From Hyaloperonospora brassicae (taxonomy: Eukaryota > Oomycota > Peronosporomycetes > Peronosporales > Peronosporaceae): a DNA stretch of 64,000 bases. The DNA lies in contig CANTFL010000183.1 of assembly GCA_947650285.1 (NCBI GenBank), positions 62,001 to 126,000 of the forward strand. The letters are read 5' to 3'. Under the pieces are notes generated by a model that was given only the letters and a program-made list of their open reading frames with translations, was not told the origin of the DNA and ran no database searches. This document shows, piece by piece, positions 1-11,022 of this stretch. Positions within the stretch are counted from its first letter, which is position 1. Each line of letters begins with the position of its first letter. Position numbers and translations under genes: made by a program.

Positions 1-429
1 GCGTACCCGTTACTGTCGGCGTTGAGCCCGAAGAGTGAGCTTTTGTTTAGCGACATGATGGACTCGAACGTGTCGCTACACAAGACGCCAAGTGCTTTGG
101 CGGCAGCGCCGCTGGCGATGGACATTCCGGACTTTCTGACGGACGACTGCAACATTACGCCCGGGCAGAGCGACGACCGGCTGTGTAGTAGTGGCGCGCA
201 CTCGAACAAGTGCGCGATGGTGTCACGGGACTGCCTGAAGCTGGACGACGTGGAGCACACAGCGCCAGCTCCCGTGCTGGCGCGACAAGAGGGCGAGCCC
301 GAGCCAGCAAGTTTTGACAATGAGGTGTTTCTGGACTTCGCCAGCGTGGAGCCGGGGGCGTGGGAGGTGCCGCTGTCCCCTTTGAACGACGAAGAGGACG
401 TCATGCCGTGGCTGGATCTGTGCTTCTAG
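1..429 (+). CDS. 3' end of an unidentified gene (5' end outside window)
   Basis: The frame is open from base 1 to a TAG at 427-429, about 142 codons, with no convincing start inside the window, so I read it as the last part of a gene entering from the left. The tail is acidic, rich in Ser, Pro, Asp and Glu, low in complexity, and ends in a Trp/Leu/Phe-containing acidic segment (MPWLDLCF). Such tails occur in transcriptional activators, but no DNA-binding or catalytic domain is visible here and I do not assign a function. GC-rich third positions match the neighbouring LTV1 and zuotin genes, which supports real coding. The gene converges on LTV1, which lies on the other strand about 650 bp downstream. 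Confidence 0.55.
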   Translation, partial: AYPLLSALSPKSELLFSDMMDSNVSLHKTPSALAAAPLAMDIPDFLTDDCNITPGQSDDRLCSSGAHSNKCAMVSRDCLKLDDVEHTAPAPVLARQEGEPEPASFDNEVFLDFASVEPGAWEVPLSPLNDEEDVMPWLDLCF

Positions 430-1077
430 ATTGACTATTTCTACGGTTGCCGCCGCCCCCGTGCGGCGATTGACTGATCGATCGATAGACGACGCTGATA
501 TTTATCCACGCTGCGCAGCCAGTCCGTCCAATGTCCCATGCCCCATATGCCCCTTGCTCGCTCCTTCAAGGCCTTCACGGACGTCCCGTTTCCGTCGTCC
601 CCGCTCTGACTCGAGTGCCATAGGTACTTTGCAGGCAGGAAGAGGGGTTACATGAAGATAGCAATTCATCAAGCCAAGGGCTAGGCCGTAGCAGTATGTA
701 AAGTAGGATGTAGGTGCCCAGAGCAGCCGAGTAAACGAACGACGAGGAACATTGCGGTCCATTTGCATTGGTGACGGCCTTAGTTCGGTTGTCACGTTGA
801 CACGGCGTCTCGGTCCTCGATCTCGCTCAGTCAGTCAATCCGTCAGTCAGTCGGTCAATCGTACGCTCTATACTCGCCGTTGGCGTGGACAAGTAAGTGC
901 GCCCGCACCTGTCAACAGGCGTAGACGTGTGGGATAGACTATTGTTGATGGCATTTTACCAGCAGCTCGTGCGACATGTGCACGTGCGCTGCAGCTCAAC
1001 ACGACCACTGAAAACTGGATCAACGCACCGTTGCAATCGATTCTTTGCTGCCTCGTTCCGTTCTTGACCGCTCTGCT
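430..1077. other. Convergent intergenic region
   Basis: This lies between the stop of the left partial gene and the stop of LTV1. I see no gene. It holds a degenerate GTCA/GTCG tetranucleotide tract at about 822-869, a repeat type that recurs upstream of both zuotin copies. Confidence 0.5.
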
Positions 1078-2823
1078 CTAGTACTTGAACACGGACACAC
1101 GTCCTGCCACCGTCTGTGTCGACTGCCGCGCTTCCTCCTCCTTGAACGCCAGCTTTGTCTCCTTCTTTTCAGCGCGCCGCGCCATCTTCTCCATCTTGAC
1201 AGCCGTCTTGCGCGTGCGCTTTTGCTCCTTTGTCTCACTCTTTGGCCTCCGACTCGTCTCAGGCTGCTGCGTCTGGTGCACGTGCTGCTTACTTGCCTCC
1301 GCCTTGTTCGGTTTTGCACTGTCAAACACGCCCAGCGGCATGCCCGTCTTGCGCGACAGCGTCACCTTGTGCTTGCGAGTGTCTCCTTCACCCTCTGCGG
1401 TGCTGCTAAGCACCGGCTGCTTCTTCTTCTTGCGCCGAGTCGGAGCTTCCCGCAGCACTGTCGGGTGGTTGCTCGACGTCGAGTATGTGCTCACAATGGT
1501 CTCGCAGTCCCACTGCTCACGCTCTTCACGCTGCAAATACCGGTTACGCTCATACAGCTCCTGCAGCTCTTTCTTCTCGCGCTCAGCACGCGCCACCTGA
1601 CCTTCGGGCTCCTCTTCCTCCTCTGTCTCTGCACCTTCATCATACTCGTATGCATGACGCTCTGCCTCACACGCCTCCAGCACTTGCTTGAGACGATTGC
1701 CTTCGCGCAGCGGGTTGCCTAGCTTGCCCTCTGCGTCAGCAAGTTCCTGCTGAACAAAGACATAGTCCTCCACCACGGCGTCGAGAAGCTCGCCGTCGAG
1801 CATCTCCTTTCCGCGCGTCTCGGGGTCACCTTCGTCTAGTTCACCGAGCTGCTCGTCGTCGTACTCATCCGCCAGCGTCTTCTCAAAGAGTTCGTCCAGC
1901 ACACGCTGTGCCTCATCTCGACTTTCCAACGTCTCGGCATTCTCGTCGTTGTCTTCGCCTTCTCCATCGCTCAGCTCATCATCGTCTTCGCTATCAGACC
2001 CTTCGCTGTCCGTCAGGTTTCCACGACACAGCGGCGTGATGCCACTGGCTGCCTCCATCAGCTTGGCAATGTGTGCATCATAGTCAAAGTCGTCCGTCTC
2101 ATTCGGCTCCACCTCTTCTTCTGCCGCCTGCATCACAAACGAATCGTCCAGCTCTTCAAACGCCTCATCATTCACGAGCGCTTCTCTCAGATCGGCATCC
2201 ATGACATCCGTCGTCAATGTAATAGCTTGCAACAGCCGGTCTTGCTCCTCAGCGCTGGGCAGTGCGTCGGGTGGCAAATCCACTTTCCTCGACAGCGCTC
2301 GACTCGCTTCTCCAGCATCGAACCGACTCGTGGCCGAGTAGAACTTGCCCTGTCCCATCTCTTTCATGTGCTGCGAGTAGTCGTACCCATCTCTCGGCAG
2401 GCCGTTTTCGTCCACGAGATCCTCAGCTTCCACACGTCCAAAGCGCACTCGACGAGCACGCAAAGCACCGTTGGCCTTCGCAACTGGAGCCCTCGGAGCG
2501 TCAACGAGGTCGGGCATCTCGTCATCGCTCTCGTTGTTGTCGTCGCTCCCGTTTTCCCCTTCCGAGTCCGACGAGTGCAGCTCCACGTTCTGATTGGACG
2601 ACAGGAGCACGTACTTGGACGCTTTCGGGTCATTTGCTTTCGGGTCGCGTTGGCTGCGGTGCACCACGTGGAAGTGCTGCGCCGTCTTCTTGTCGATGAA
2701 CTGCTTCTTACGGCCCTGTCACATAGCAAGTACACATAGCGACGTTAGCGCGTGGATAGCCTGAGCAGCAGCAGCAGCAGCAGCAGTGGCCGACGAGGAA
2801 GAGGCCGCGAAGCGACTTACCAT
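1078..2823 (-). CDS. LTV1: LTV1, 40S ribosomal subunit biogenesis and export factor (2 exons)
   Basis: LTV1 is a non-ribosomal factor on pre-40S particles, needed for late small-subunit maturation and nuclear export. Exon 2 (1078-2715) reads GRKKQFIDKK and then HVVHRSQRDP, the conserved LTV1 N-terminal signature. Acidic linkers follow, with the DYDAHI-type motif and a Lys/Arg-rich coiled C-terminus ending in VSVFKY. The signature only connects to an initiator Met if a 105-nt intron (2716-2820) is removed: ATG at 2823-2821 is followed at once by a GTAAGT donor, and the acceptor is CAG at 2718-2716. Spliced, the protein begins MGRKKQFIDKK and is about 546 aa, normal for the family. The downstream ATG at 2667 would cut off the signature. 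A GCA-repeat tract lies in the intron. Confidence 0.9.
2716..2820 (-). other. LTV1 intron 1, placed directly after the start codon
   Basis: The minus strand reads ATG then GTAAGTCGCT at 2820, ending in GTGACAG at 2716. The intron holds about seven GCA/TGC triplets (about 2765-2786). Exon 1 coding sequence is the start codon alone. Confidence 0.8.
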
Positions 2824-4857
2824 GACGAATGGCGTTGAGTCGATGCGGTTGTCTGGAATATAAGCCAATCAGGTTGACGAATGGATGCCCAGCGGTAGGG
2901 GACGCAACACGACTCCGATTTCTAGTGGACAATATGCGCTGAACCCGTTTTTCGCAGTGCCATTCGTCCGCAAACACAAACGGTTGCAGCTATTTACCGA
3001 CGCTCAGATTGCGTAGGCGTATACGTGTATACGGCGTTCACATTCGCGCGACAAGACGCGCGAGCGAGCGTAAACCTAACAAGTTGACGAAATAGGTTTG
3101 GTAAAAAATGGACGGCGTGCCCGAGATTCAGAGCGAATGACGTGGTGACGGTCTCTTCACGACGATTTGGGTACAGGATATCCGAAAACACTTTCGAGGA
3201 GGTAACATTCGAGTGCCGGATATAGCACCTTGTCGTGCAAACGCCTGATGTTGGTGTATAGTGGTTGCAGAGGGTGCCGTGCTAAGTCGAATGATTATTG
3301 TTCGGCTGTCCATCCACACTCGACGTGCTCCCATCGGTCTACAGCTGCCTGCTAGTAGCCTGACTATCCATCAGCATGGCCATACGTTTATCCGCTTCGT
3401 TCAATTCGCATCGCTTCGGCTCTATCAATCCTAGTGTTCCTCGCCTATTGTGCGACGTCGATACGAGCTCGGCCTCCGTCGTCGTGAGCTACATCTCGGC
3501 TTGCTTTTGCGCACCACTGCACAACGGCACAGTCCATGGTTGAGACTCTATCTGTAACAGACTTGCGTTCCTCCTTATCTACCGCATAGTCCGAGTCGCT
3601 TCAGCTCGCCAAGATGATCTTATATCCTTCATTTCTTTGACCACTCAATTTACTCTTCATGCTCTTGGTCTCTTTAGGCATCTGGCGATTCTTTAGGTCA
3701 GCTTCCAGCTGCTCATGCTAATTTGATGAGTGCGCCTCGTAGCCTAATGCGCTGCAAAGCTTTTATCTGGACGCGTTCATCTTGCACCCCGATGTAAGTT
3801 CGTCCGCATGAGCGATACAAAGGTGCGGATCGTCGTCTACCCGTTTGTTTTGATCGTAATGTCAGATACACACGTTCGCTCTTCACTTTGTAAGCCTCTT
3901 CGCCAATAGGCGCACGCACATCACTTGCCTCCGTTCCACCATGCTCTGCAGCATCTTCTCATTTGTCGCGGTTAGACCATCGTGTACGCATTGTCGTCGC
4001 CCAAATGACCTGGCAGGTCCTTGCATAGCCTCTACTGAACTGGTGGATCGACCTGGACGTTACTCAATCCAGGATGAGTGGCAGTTGGCAGCGCTCGGGC
4101 TAAAACCGACCAAGGGATGTAGAACAACAGCAACGGGCTCACACATTATCAAGTCTGGACGAATTCCAGAATAGCCACCGATCAACTCAACATGTATCAA
4201 TCAGGAGGAGATCAGAACGACTGCTGTCGTCAAACGGCCCAATGCTTGGCAACAGCGGAGGCCTTGCGGTCTATCTTTTGGGACTGCTATTGTGTATATG
4301 CCTTGTGAAACAAAGTTGTAAGCCACTAGACCGGTGTACGAGCGACATGTCCGCGGACAAAGCACTCTCTGGCTGCATGAGCTAATCGCCGCATTCCCAG
4401 TAAACCCGTGTACCAGGACGAAAGTAATTGCAGACAGACTTCAAGAGGATGCAACCACGAGCAGAGCTAGAATAAGGGCAAACATCGCACATCATGTCAA
4501 CGGTCTGACTCACCCGCCAATCGATCGAAAAGATGTAGTGATGTTCCGCGGATCCGATAAACATCGACCAAGCACCACACAGCAGGCGTGGAAGAGATAC
4601 ATCCGACGACTACGCGTAGTCGCGCTACACGCGTATCGGGTGGCCGACACAGTTACTAGAGAAGGTCTCATCAAATGCTCGTATCAATATGCTCGCTCAC
4701 ACTCCCGAGAGGGTCTTCTTTTTATCAGAGGACAGCTCATGATTAGTCATTGGGACACGGGCGCTCATATCTGGACTACGAGTCATGATAGATCAATCAG
4801 ATTGACAACACGTTTGAGGTAGACAATCAGAAGTTTTTGAAGTCCTAACACCCTCAG
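2824..4857. other. Intergenic, no gene recognised
   Basis: About 2 kb upstream of LTV1. Only short frames with no family resemblance or sustained coding bias. The first 200 bases must contain the LTV1 promoter, but I could not place a convincing oomycete initiator. Confidence 0.45.
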
Positions 4858-5144
4858 CAGCAATGTCGGCGTGTAGCCGTAAGCAAACATCACAACGGCA
4901 CGGTCTGCTCGCCACGCTGTCGCATTGCCTCCTGCAGCGGATGCATGCAGATCCAGCTTCAGTCGAGACATCCACAAAATACTTGCAAGGTGCATTCCAC
5001 CTCGTGGTAGAGCTCGCAGCGATGCTTCGTCGTTCAGCTGTGTGTTTACCACCAACGAATGACGCGAGGCACTGATCCATGCAAGAGCGACGCACCTGCG
5101 TGCGTACTGACCGACGTGGTTGGTGGCATCCCAGTCGTCCACTG
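4858..5144 (-). pseudogene. Displaced fragment of the VPS13 gene (left copy)
   Basis: On the minus strand this stretch matches bases 16981-17257 inside the 3' part of the VPS13-like gene, with shared peptides such as SRHSLVVNTQLND, SLRALP, ATAWRADRAVV and FAYGYTPTLL. By eye it is roughly 85% identical, with a few small indels that leave the frame open for about 95 codons. It lies about 200 bp downstream of the left zuotin gene on the same strand and is far too short to be functional VPS13. Homology to VPS13 continues about 20 nt past the left end of the inverted-repeat arm (4878), so the left copy is the longer of the two fragments. Confidence 0.8.
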
Positions 5145-5218
5145 CTACCGTCGACAACATTGCCGCAGTCGAACAGAGCTCCGTGTCAGACCTTCTTCAC
5201 ATTACGATACAAACAAAC

Positions 5219-5296
5219 GCCGTACTTCTGTACGAGACCAAAGACTCATTCAAACAACGAGGTCAACGGGGTACTTCTGTACGAGTCCAAAGACTC
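5219..5296. repeat. Short direct repeat in the zuotin 3' flank
   Basis: Two near-identical units of about 25 bp, starting near 5221 and 5270, share GTACTTCTGTACGAG followed by CCAAAGACTC. Each contains the palindrome-like GTACTTCTGTAC. The same pair occurs in the right arm at about 12336-12413. Function unknown. Confidence 0.6.
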
Positions 5297-5345
5297 TTGT
5301 TCCTCGAACTGACCTGCCATTGTTGCAGCCACCGTATCCAACGCC

Positions 5346-6608
5346 TTACAGCTTGGCGACAGCGTCGTGCACAGCAGCGAGGCCCGTGGCATCCAACTTG
5401 TCAGCGGAACCTCCGCAAGCGGTCACAAGCGCCTGCAGGGCTTCCATCGCCAGCGAGTCGCACAGATCTTCCGTCTTGATGACGTCAATCGATCCATCCA
5501 CTCCCTGGTCTCTCGCAGCTGCCATGAGCTCGCGGAACACCTTCTTGACCTTGCGCAACAGCTTCTTCTGCTTCTCCTTGACCATCTTGGCGTCCTTGCG
5601 CGCATCCTTCTGCTTCTCTTCGGCCTCCTGCACCGCCCGCGCCTCCTCCTCCTTCTTGCGGTTCTCTTCGTCAATCACGCGCTGGGCCTCCGCCTCCTTC
5701 GCCCGCTTCGCTTGGGCCTTGCGGTCCTTCTCTTCCTGTTTCACGCGACGAATCCGCGGGTCGGCGGCCAGCGCGCGGTCCACGAGACTCGCCAGTCGCG
5801 CGTACTCGCTCTTCTTCTTCTTCTTGGCCGCCGCCTCGTTCTTCTTGGCCATCCAGCGCTTGTGGTCGCGGTGCTCGGCCGAGTCCACGTCGTGCTCCGA
5901 GTCGTGCGTGAAGTCGCGCCACGAGTCAAACTTGTTCCAGAAGTCGTAAAACGCGTAGACCTCTTCAATGGGCTTGTCGTCGCCCCCGAGCGTCGGCACG
6001 GGTCGAGTGGCACTGAAGCGCGCGTTGGCCGTGAACACGGGGCCGTACAGGTCGTAGAAGCTCTTGCCTTCGCCACGACTGTCGGTCTCGGCGATCTTCT
6101 CCGTGCCCGAGGGGATCCACTCGTCAAAGTCGCACTGCGAGTCGTACGCGCGCTTCTTCTGCGGGTCCGTGAGCGTCGCAAACGCCTTCTGCACGGCCAA
6201 GTAGTTAGGGTCGTTGTCTGTCTTGCCCGTCTTGTCCGGGTGGTGCTCGATCAGCACGCGGTGGTACGCCTTCTTCACCTGCTCGTCCGTCACGTCGAAG
6301 CCCACGTGACTCAGCCCCAGCTGCTCGTACATGGTCAGCTCCAGGAAGTTCTTGCCCCGGAGACTGCGCCGGTACTTGCGCAGCACCGACTCTTCCTGTT
6401 TGCGCAGCGCGTCGCGCGCCTTCACGCTGTCGTCCACCTCGTCGCAGCTGGCCGAGCGCCCGCGGGCGGCATTGCGCGCGCGCTTGTGGAACGCCCGACC
6501 GGCCGACTCGATGCGCTTGTGCGCGAAGTAGCCGCCGAGTCCCACGCGGACGTCGGACGGCAGCGCGTCCGTCGGGGGCGGGGGGAGCGACAGCGTCAGC
6601 GGAGGCAT
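5346..6608 (-). CDS. ZUO1: Zuotin/DNAJC2-type ribosome-associated J-protein (left copy)
   Basis: Zuotin (MPP11 in animals) is the Hsp40 of the ribosome-associated complex. With an Hsp70 partner it helps fold nascent chains at the tunnel exit. The 420-aa product has a J domain from about residue 93 (MYEQLGL) with the catalytic HPD at 123-125 and the YDSQCDFDEWIPSG segment typical of zuotin after helix IV. The zuotin homology region (YGPVFTANARFS, FYDFWNKFDSWRDF) and the long Lys/Arg/Glu charged helix that contacts rRNA follow. It ends after a short helical tail without the two SANT domains of animal and plant DNAJC2, so its plan is like yeast Zuo1 (433 aa). The ATG at 6608 gives the full N-terminus. 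A second copy with the same protein sequence lies at 11024-12286. Confidence 0.93.
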   Translation of the reverse strand: MPPLTLSLPPPPTDALPSDVRVGLGGYFAHKRIESAGRAFHKRARNAARGRSASCDEVDDSVKARDALRKQEESVLRKYRRSLRGKNFLELTMYEQLGLSHVGFDVTDEQVKKAYHRVLIEHHPDKTGKTDNDPNYLAVQKAFATLTDPQKKRAYDSQCDFDEWIPSGTEKIAETDSRGEGKSFYDLYGPVFTANARFSATRPVPTLGGDDKPIEEVYAFYDFWNKFDSWRDFTHDSEHDVDSAEHRDHKRWMAKKNEAAAKKKKKSEYARLASLVDRALAADPRIRRVKQEEKDRKAQAKRAKEAEAQRVIDEENRKKEEEARAVQEAEEKQKDARKDAKMVKEKQKKLLRKVKKVFRELMAAARDQGVDGSIDVIKTEDLCDSLAMEALQALVTACGGSADKLDATGLAAVHDAVAKL

Positions 6609-6609
6609 T

Positions 6610-6617
6610 TGACGTCA
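6610..6617. promoter_or_regulatory. TGACGTCA palindrome one base upstream of the zuotin ATG (left copy)
   Basis: A perfect CRE/bZIP-type octamer lies directly in front of the start codon; the same site is present in the right copy. It matches the known CREB/ATF-type consensus, but a role this close to the ATG is conjecture. Confidence 0.25.
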
Positions 6618-6643
6618 CGTTGCGGTCGTGTGGGTGTACTTTG

Positions 6644-6689
6644 GTCCGTCAGTCAGTCAGTCGGTCAATCGGTCGGTCCGTCGGTCAAT
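6644..6689. repeat. Degenerate GTCN tetranucleotide tract upstream of zuotin
   Basis: A run of GTCA, GTCG and GTCC units about 40-80 bp upstream of the ATG, inside the duplicated arm. The right-arm equivalent is at about 10943-10988. It probably lies in the 5' UTR or core promoter. Confidence 0.6.
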
Positions 6690-6774
6690 GGGAACGGCTG
6701 AGGGGTCCAACAACGAGTGGTGCGCAGTGATTTGTAGTTGACGACAGACTCTGATTCACTGGTGGAGAGCGACC

Positions 6775-9700
6775 GATGCACTAATCGCTACGCCAATACG
6801 CAGCAGAGCGGGGCACTCAGATGTCGTCGTCGTGATAAAGACGTCCTGTAGCATCGAAACAGCAGTCAAAGTAGGTGGGGGAGGCAGGCAGTGATGCCGA
6901 ATCGATGCGAATTCAGGCCGAGTCAGAGACACCGGTCCGGGTCGAGGCGCTCGTTTCCTTGACAAGTTGGAGGTCAGAGGACGACCACTTGTCGGTTGAA
7001 GACTGCATTGAGCATTGTGCTTTCTACAGTGCAGGGACGCCGTCAATCGCTGGCTTTGGCGCTACCGCCAGCACTCGGAACTGGAAAGATAAGGATGACC
7101 TTAATGTGTTGTCGACAAGAAATCGAGGGACGTCCACCAGCTAAGTCGGGCCTTCCATTGGCACACACGGCCACAAATGTGCTTCTGTGCACCTGTCGAT
7201 CGATGCAGCAAAACATCCCGTTGGCTCGAAAGACGTCGCTGGTCTAGGGCGGAGGAAGCCACCTAGCAGAATTCACGCTACGAATGCGGCAACAAGTGTA
7301 TCGCTGACTCTGCGCATCGAGAAGATAATGCACATGGACTCGAGCGCTCAAGCCACGATCGTTCCTTATCTTCGTCTCGACAGAGCGTTCATCGACGCAA
7401 CTTGAGAGCAAGTTGACGAAATGTGGCGGTTGGCGCACCTTCGTCCAGCTTTGCCAGTAGTGCTCAGTCAATATATCCTTTGTTTTGCAGCGCAGTCTTA
7501 CATGAATATCATGGCGGGTTCGTCGCGTGCAAATTGTACCGACCCTCTCCAAGTTGCTCAGCGGTTGACCCGACACAGACAAGTGTCAGCCGCTTGGTAT
7601 GCTGTGCAGCATGCATATGATGCCTACTGTGCCAGTGGGTGCTTGTAGATGGCGAGTTCACGGTGGCGTTTCAGCAGGTTCCAGTCGTGTTGATCCAGCG
7701 CAGGACGCTCTGTGCGGTGATGCTCGCTTGCTTGAGCTAGCGTTCGTGAGATAGTGCGTTGAATGAGATCAAAAAAACTCTTGCGCTTTGCCGTGAGCTA
7801 GTGAATGAGCGAGATTGTCTTGGCCCTGTCAGCCAGAGCTAGTATGCTTCTTGTTCTTCGGCGTTTCTCGTCAAACATCGTGGCACGAGAACGGTTTTCT
7901 GGCTCGGCAATGAAATGACATTGTGATTGTGGCGCTGCCATTATGTTCGTTGCGTCGAGACGAAAAAGAGAAAAGGAATGAAGCAAGCAGGTCGTGGATG
8001 GTGCAGCACGACAGGATGTGTCGGTTCCAGTAGCCAAGAGTGCTTCTTGTTGGTGACAAGGTGATGGACGTCAGACAGGTGATGGAGATTGAAGAAGCGA
8101 CGACAGCTGCTACTGCTGCTGCGGGCGCTAAAGTTGTGTGTTTTGTTTGCATCAGACGATAATCGCTGTTGGCGCCACCACCATGCACGGAGGCTGAACC
8201 GTCTTGACGTTCAGAGTCACTCTGTATCTCATAAATGCGTGAGTGCTCACAATTGATATGAAGTGGTGCCGTGGATTGCAGACGACTCGATCCGAACGGA
8301 CTACTCAGTTGCTTCGGTGTGTCGGACGGTGCTTCTGAGGTACATCACCAGGTGTGACAATAAGGCAAATTTTGCAGCGTGAAGTTGTCGTCTTGACATT
8401 GTTAGTAGTGGCATGTCACTTATTGTACTCGAAATCAATCCGCCTGAGTCGGCTGCGCCTTCTGGCTCGTCGAAACCGCTTGAGAGAAAAACACAGCGCT
8501 CTTGCAAGCATCCGTCCAGATCGCAGCAGTTATGTGTAGGATAACCATAAGCTAGAAAATGCCACTTATATAGTGTGGCGTCGTCTCGATCTCGTTGTTA
8601 TCAATTGTGAGACTGCGTGAAATGTGATCAGAGACGTAATGCAAACGTATCAATTGATTGACGTATATGCATCAATAGCCTGCTGCACAAAGCGTGTGTA
8701 CTGGGCGTGAGTTTACGTAGAACGTTCTCTCCTTGTCCCTCACAACTCAACGCAAAGTGGTGCAAATGCTGCTTTAAGATCTCTTCAACTCTTATAATTA
8801 TGGTGTGGTAGATTCCGCAATCGATCAGCACACCGACGATCATATTACAATGTACCGCTTTACCACACATGATATCTCGAGTGAATCTTCTGCGGCTAAA
8901 GCAACCAGTAGGTGATACATAAAAGCGCAATCAATGCGACGACTTTGCGTATGGTCGATAACATGTTCCATCTGCAGAATAACGCTTTGTATGGACGCAG
9001 AAGAGACCGGGTTGGTCACGAGTTTCAACATTGGAAAGATGGAAAGAATACTATACGACATCAAACATGATTACTTGTAGTGTAAGCAAACGTTGTCGAC
9101 AAGAGAGCGCAAAAGCTGCATGCGAAAATGCAAGATATATGTTCCGAATTGTGCATTATGCTACAAAGCACTAAACTATCGAGAGTTCACACCATGTGCT
9201 ACTTCACATACAAGATCGGATCAATGACACCAACATTGCTAAAATTTATCAGAATCTACAAATGTCTTGCTTACGTATTTGTTCGATTAAGGATAGCCCA
9301 CTTTTCTCGATCTCAATGAGTTATTTACAGTTTTGTAACTGTGATCACTCTTTTTTATCGACTACTATCGACCGTGCAAGACGCCACAACAATACTTGAC
9401 ATACTGCACACACAGCGAGGTAAGAGCAGAGAAAAGATACTGAAACGCTATGGAACGCGCATCAAGATAGATTGCAGACGTAGAGCTTCCTTTGACAATA
9501 CGGCCCATCATGTTTTACCTCTATCACGTCACTGAAGCTGGCGTCCGTCCAGGTTGTGCTGTGGCTGAAAACTTCTTTGTCACATCTAGAATGAGCGGGA
9601 TGACTATACCGATGAAGATTGTCTTGGTTGAAAGTTGGCAGGCTCTTTGATCATTCGTACAAAAGCTCATCCTCATTGACACCATGTATTGCCGAGGTCC

Positions 9701-10857
9701 CTACATTTCGCTGATAGTATGTGTTGTCGATAAAAATCCTTCTCGAAACTATAAGTCAAGGCTGGACTTTGGGGATGTGTGTTGCGACTCTCAAAATGTG
9801 TAGGCTATGGAATATTATACACACAGGCGGTGACACTTCTCTTACGCATTGCTCAAGCCGCAATAATATATGCACGTAGGATGTTGATCGTTCCAGATTT
9901 CATGAAAAACGTTTTGCGATGGAAGCCAATATTTCCAAAGAGTATTTCAGTGCTATCGACCTGCTCTATCTTTTGAACTAAGCTCATTTACGACTTCTGT
10001 CTGCTTCAGCTACGCACTCTCATGCGCCTACTTCAATGTCGGTAAGAAGCGTCGACATCAAGTGTACTACTAGTAAAGCGTTGATCGAGCTTAGTTCATA
10101 GATTCTCCTACAGGTTACTGATTATCTCTGCTATGATCTTTGACTCACGATTCTTCCTCGTCATCTCCGTCGCAGTTGTAGAGATAGACGACCTACTTAA
10201 CACACAACCTGTGTGGTCGAAGTATCTGGCGATGGTAGTGGCCGAGTCAGCGACTTGTGTAGCTACCGACACGCGCATGGAAGAAAGCTGGCCGACTTTG
10301 TAGATGGTATTGACACCCCTCCGCTTTTCGACATCGAATGCACTCTGCAAAGAAAAATGGCGATAGCTCCAATTCGATGTCGCAATATGCGCCGGCACCC
10401 ATCGGATCGATCTAGCTGTCGAATATGGCATAACAGGCGAGACCTTGACGCTGGCACGCTCCAGCTTATCCGTGATACGTGACGGATTCGTGTTGAGAGA
10501 GAGAGAAGATCAATCAGTTCTCATCTGAAGATACACATATAAGCTTCGACATTGAGGTCAGGCCACAGACCTAGGTCTAGCCAGAAGCCTGAAGGCAATA
10601 CAGCGCCAGACATCAATGGCCCGCTATGCTGCGTGTTGTCGAAGCGGTCTCCACTGGCATCGCCTGTACACGCATCACGTCGCACTTGCGGTGTCTATCT
10701 CTTCGACGTCTGTACCAAGTGCCACGTCAGACGTCGATCATTGGATTTCCGACAGCAGGTAGTGCCGGTCGCGTGCTGGACATCGTGTCAATCGACGAGC
10801 GATTCCTCCGATCGATCCATCAATCGGTCGATCAGTCGGTCGATCAATCGGTCCATT
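6775..10857. other. 4,083-bp unique spacer between the inverted arms
   Basis: This separates the divergent zuotin copies. The first 1.3 kb is GC-balanced, then base composition shifts to AT-rich from about 8500 to 10100. Only short frames without family resemblance are present; no gene, TIR or LTR recognised. Confidence 0.45.
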
Positions 10858-10862
10858 GGTCG
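10808..10862. repeat. GATC/GTCR-rich tetranucleotide tract across the inner breakpoint of the right arm
   Basis: Units such as ATCGATCC, GGTCGATC and AGTCGGTCG run up to and across base 10858, where homology to the left arm begins. A breakpoint inside a simple-sequence tract suggests microhomology at the junction. Confidence 0.55.
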
Positions 10863-11014
10863 CTCTCCACCAGTGAATCAGAGTCTGTCGTCAACTACAA
10901 ATCACTGCGCACCACTCGTTGTTGGACCCCTCAGCCGTTCCCATTGACCGACGGACCGACCGATTGACCGACTGACTGACTGACGGACCAAAGTACACCC
11001 ACACGACCGCAACG

Positions 11015-11022
11015 TGACGTCA
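11015..11022. promoter_or_regulatory. TGACGTCA palindrome upstream of the zuotin ATG (right copy)
   Basis: Same octamer and spacing as in the left arm, one base before the start codon at 11024. Confidence 0.25.

Larger units (their letters stand above)
4878..6774 (+). repeat. Left arm of a 1,897-bp inverted duplication
   Basis: The arm pairs base for base with the reverse complement of 10858-12754. Both arms are 1,897 bp with no indel found, and I counted only about four substitutions: two near 4890-4897, one near 5115 and one near 5519. It carries the VPS13 fragment, a zuotin gene and 166 bp of its upstream sequence. Homology stops sharply at both ends: outer at 4878/12754, inner at 6774/10858. 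Confidence 0.93.

Noticed and set aside
1045..1722. Plus-strand frame opposite LTV1
   Set aside because: Leu/Cys/Arg-rich shadow of LTV1. The minus strand carries clear family motifs.
4334..4822. 162-codon frame between LTV1 and zuotin
   Set aside because: Composition like random sequence, no family resemblance, and it runs toward the VPS13 fragment on the opposite strand.
5367..6701. 444-codon open frame opposite zuotin (and its copy at 10931-12265)
   Set aside because: It mirrors the GC-rich codon use and charged helix of the real gene on the other strand. It is rich in Leu/Arg/Val, with no domain, and depends entirely on zuotin codon bias.
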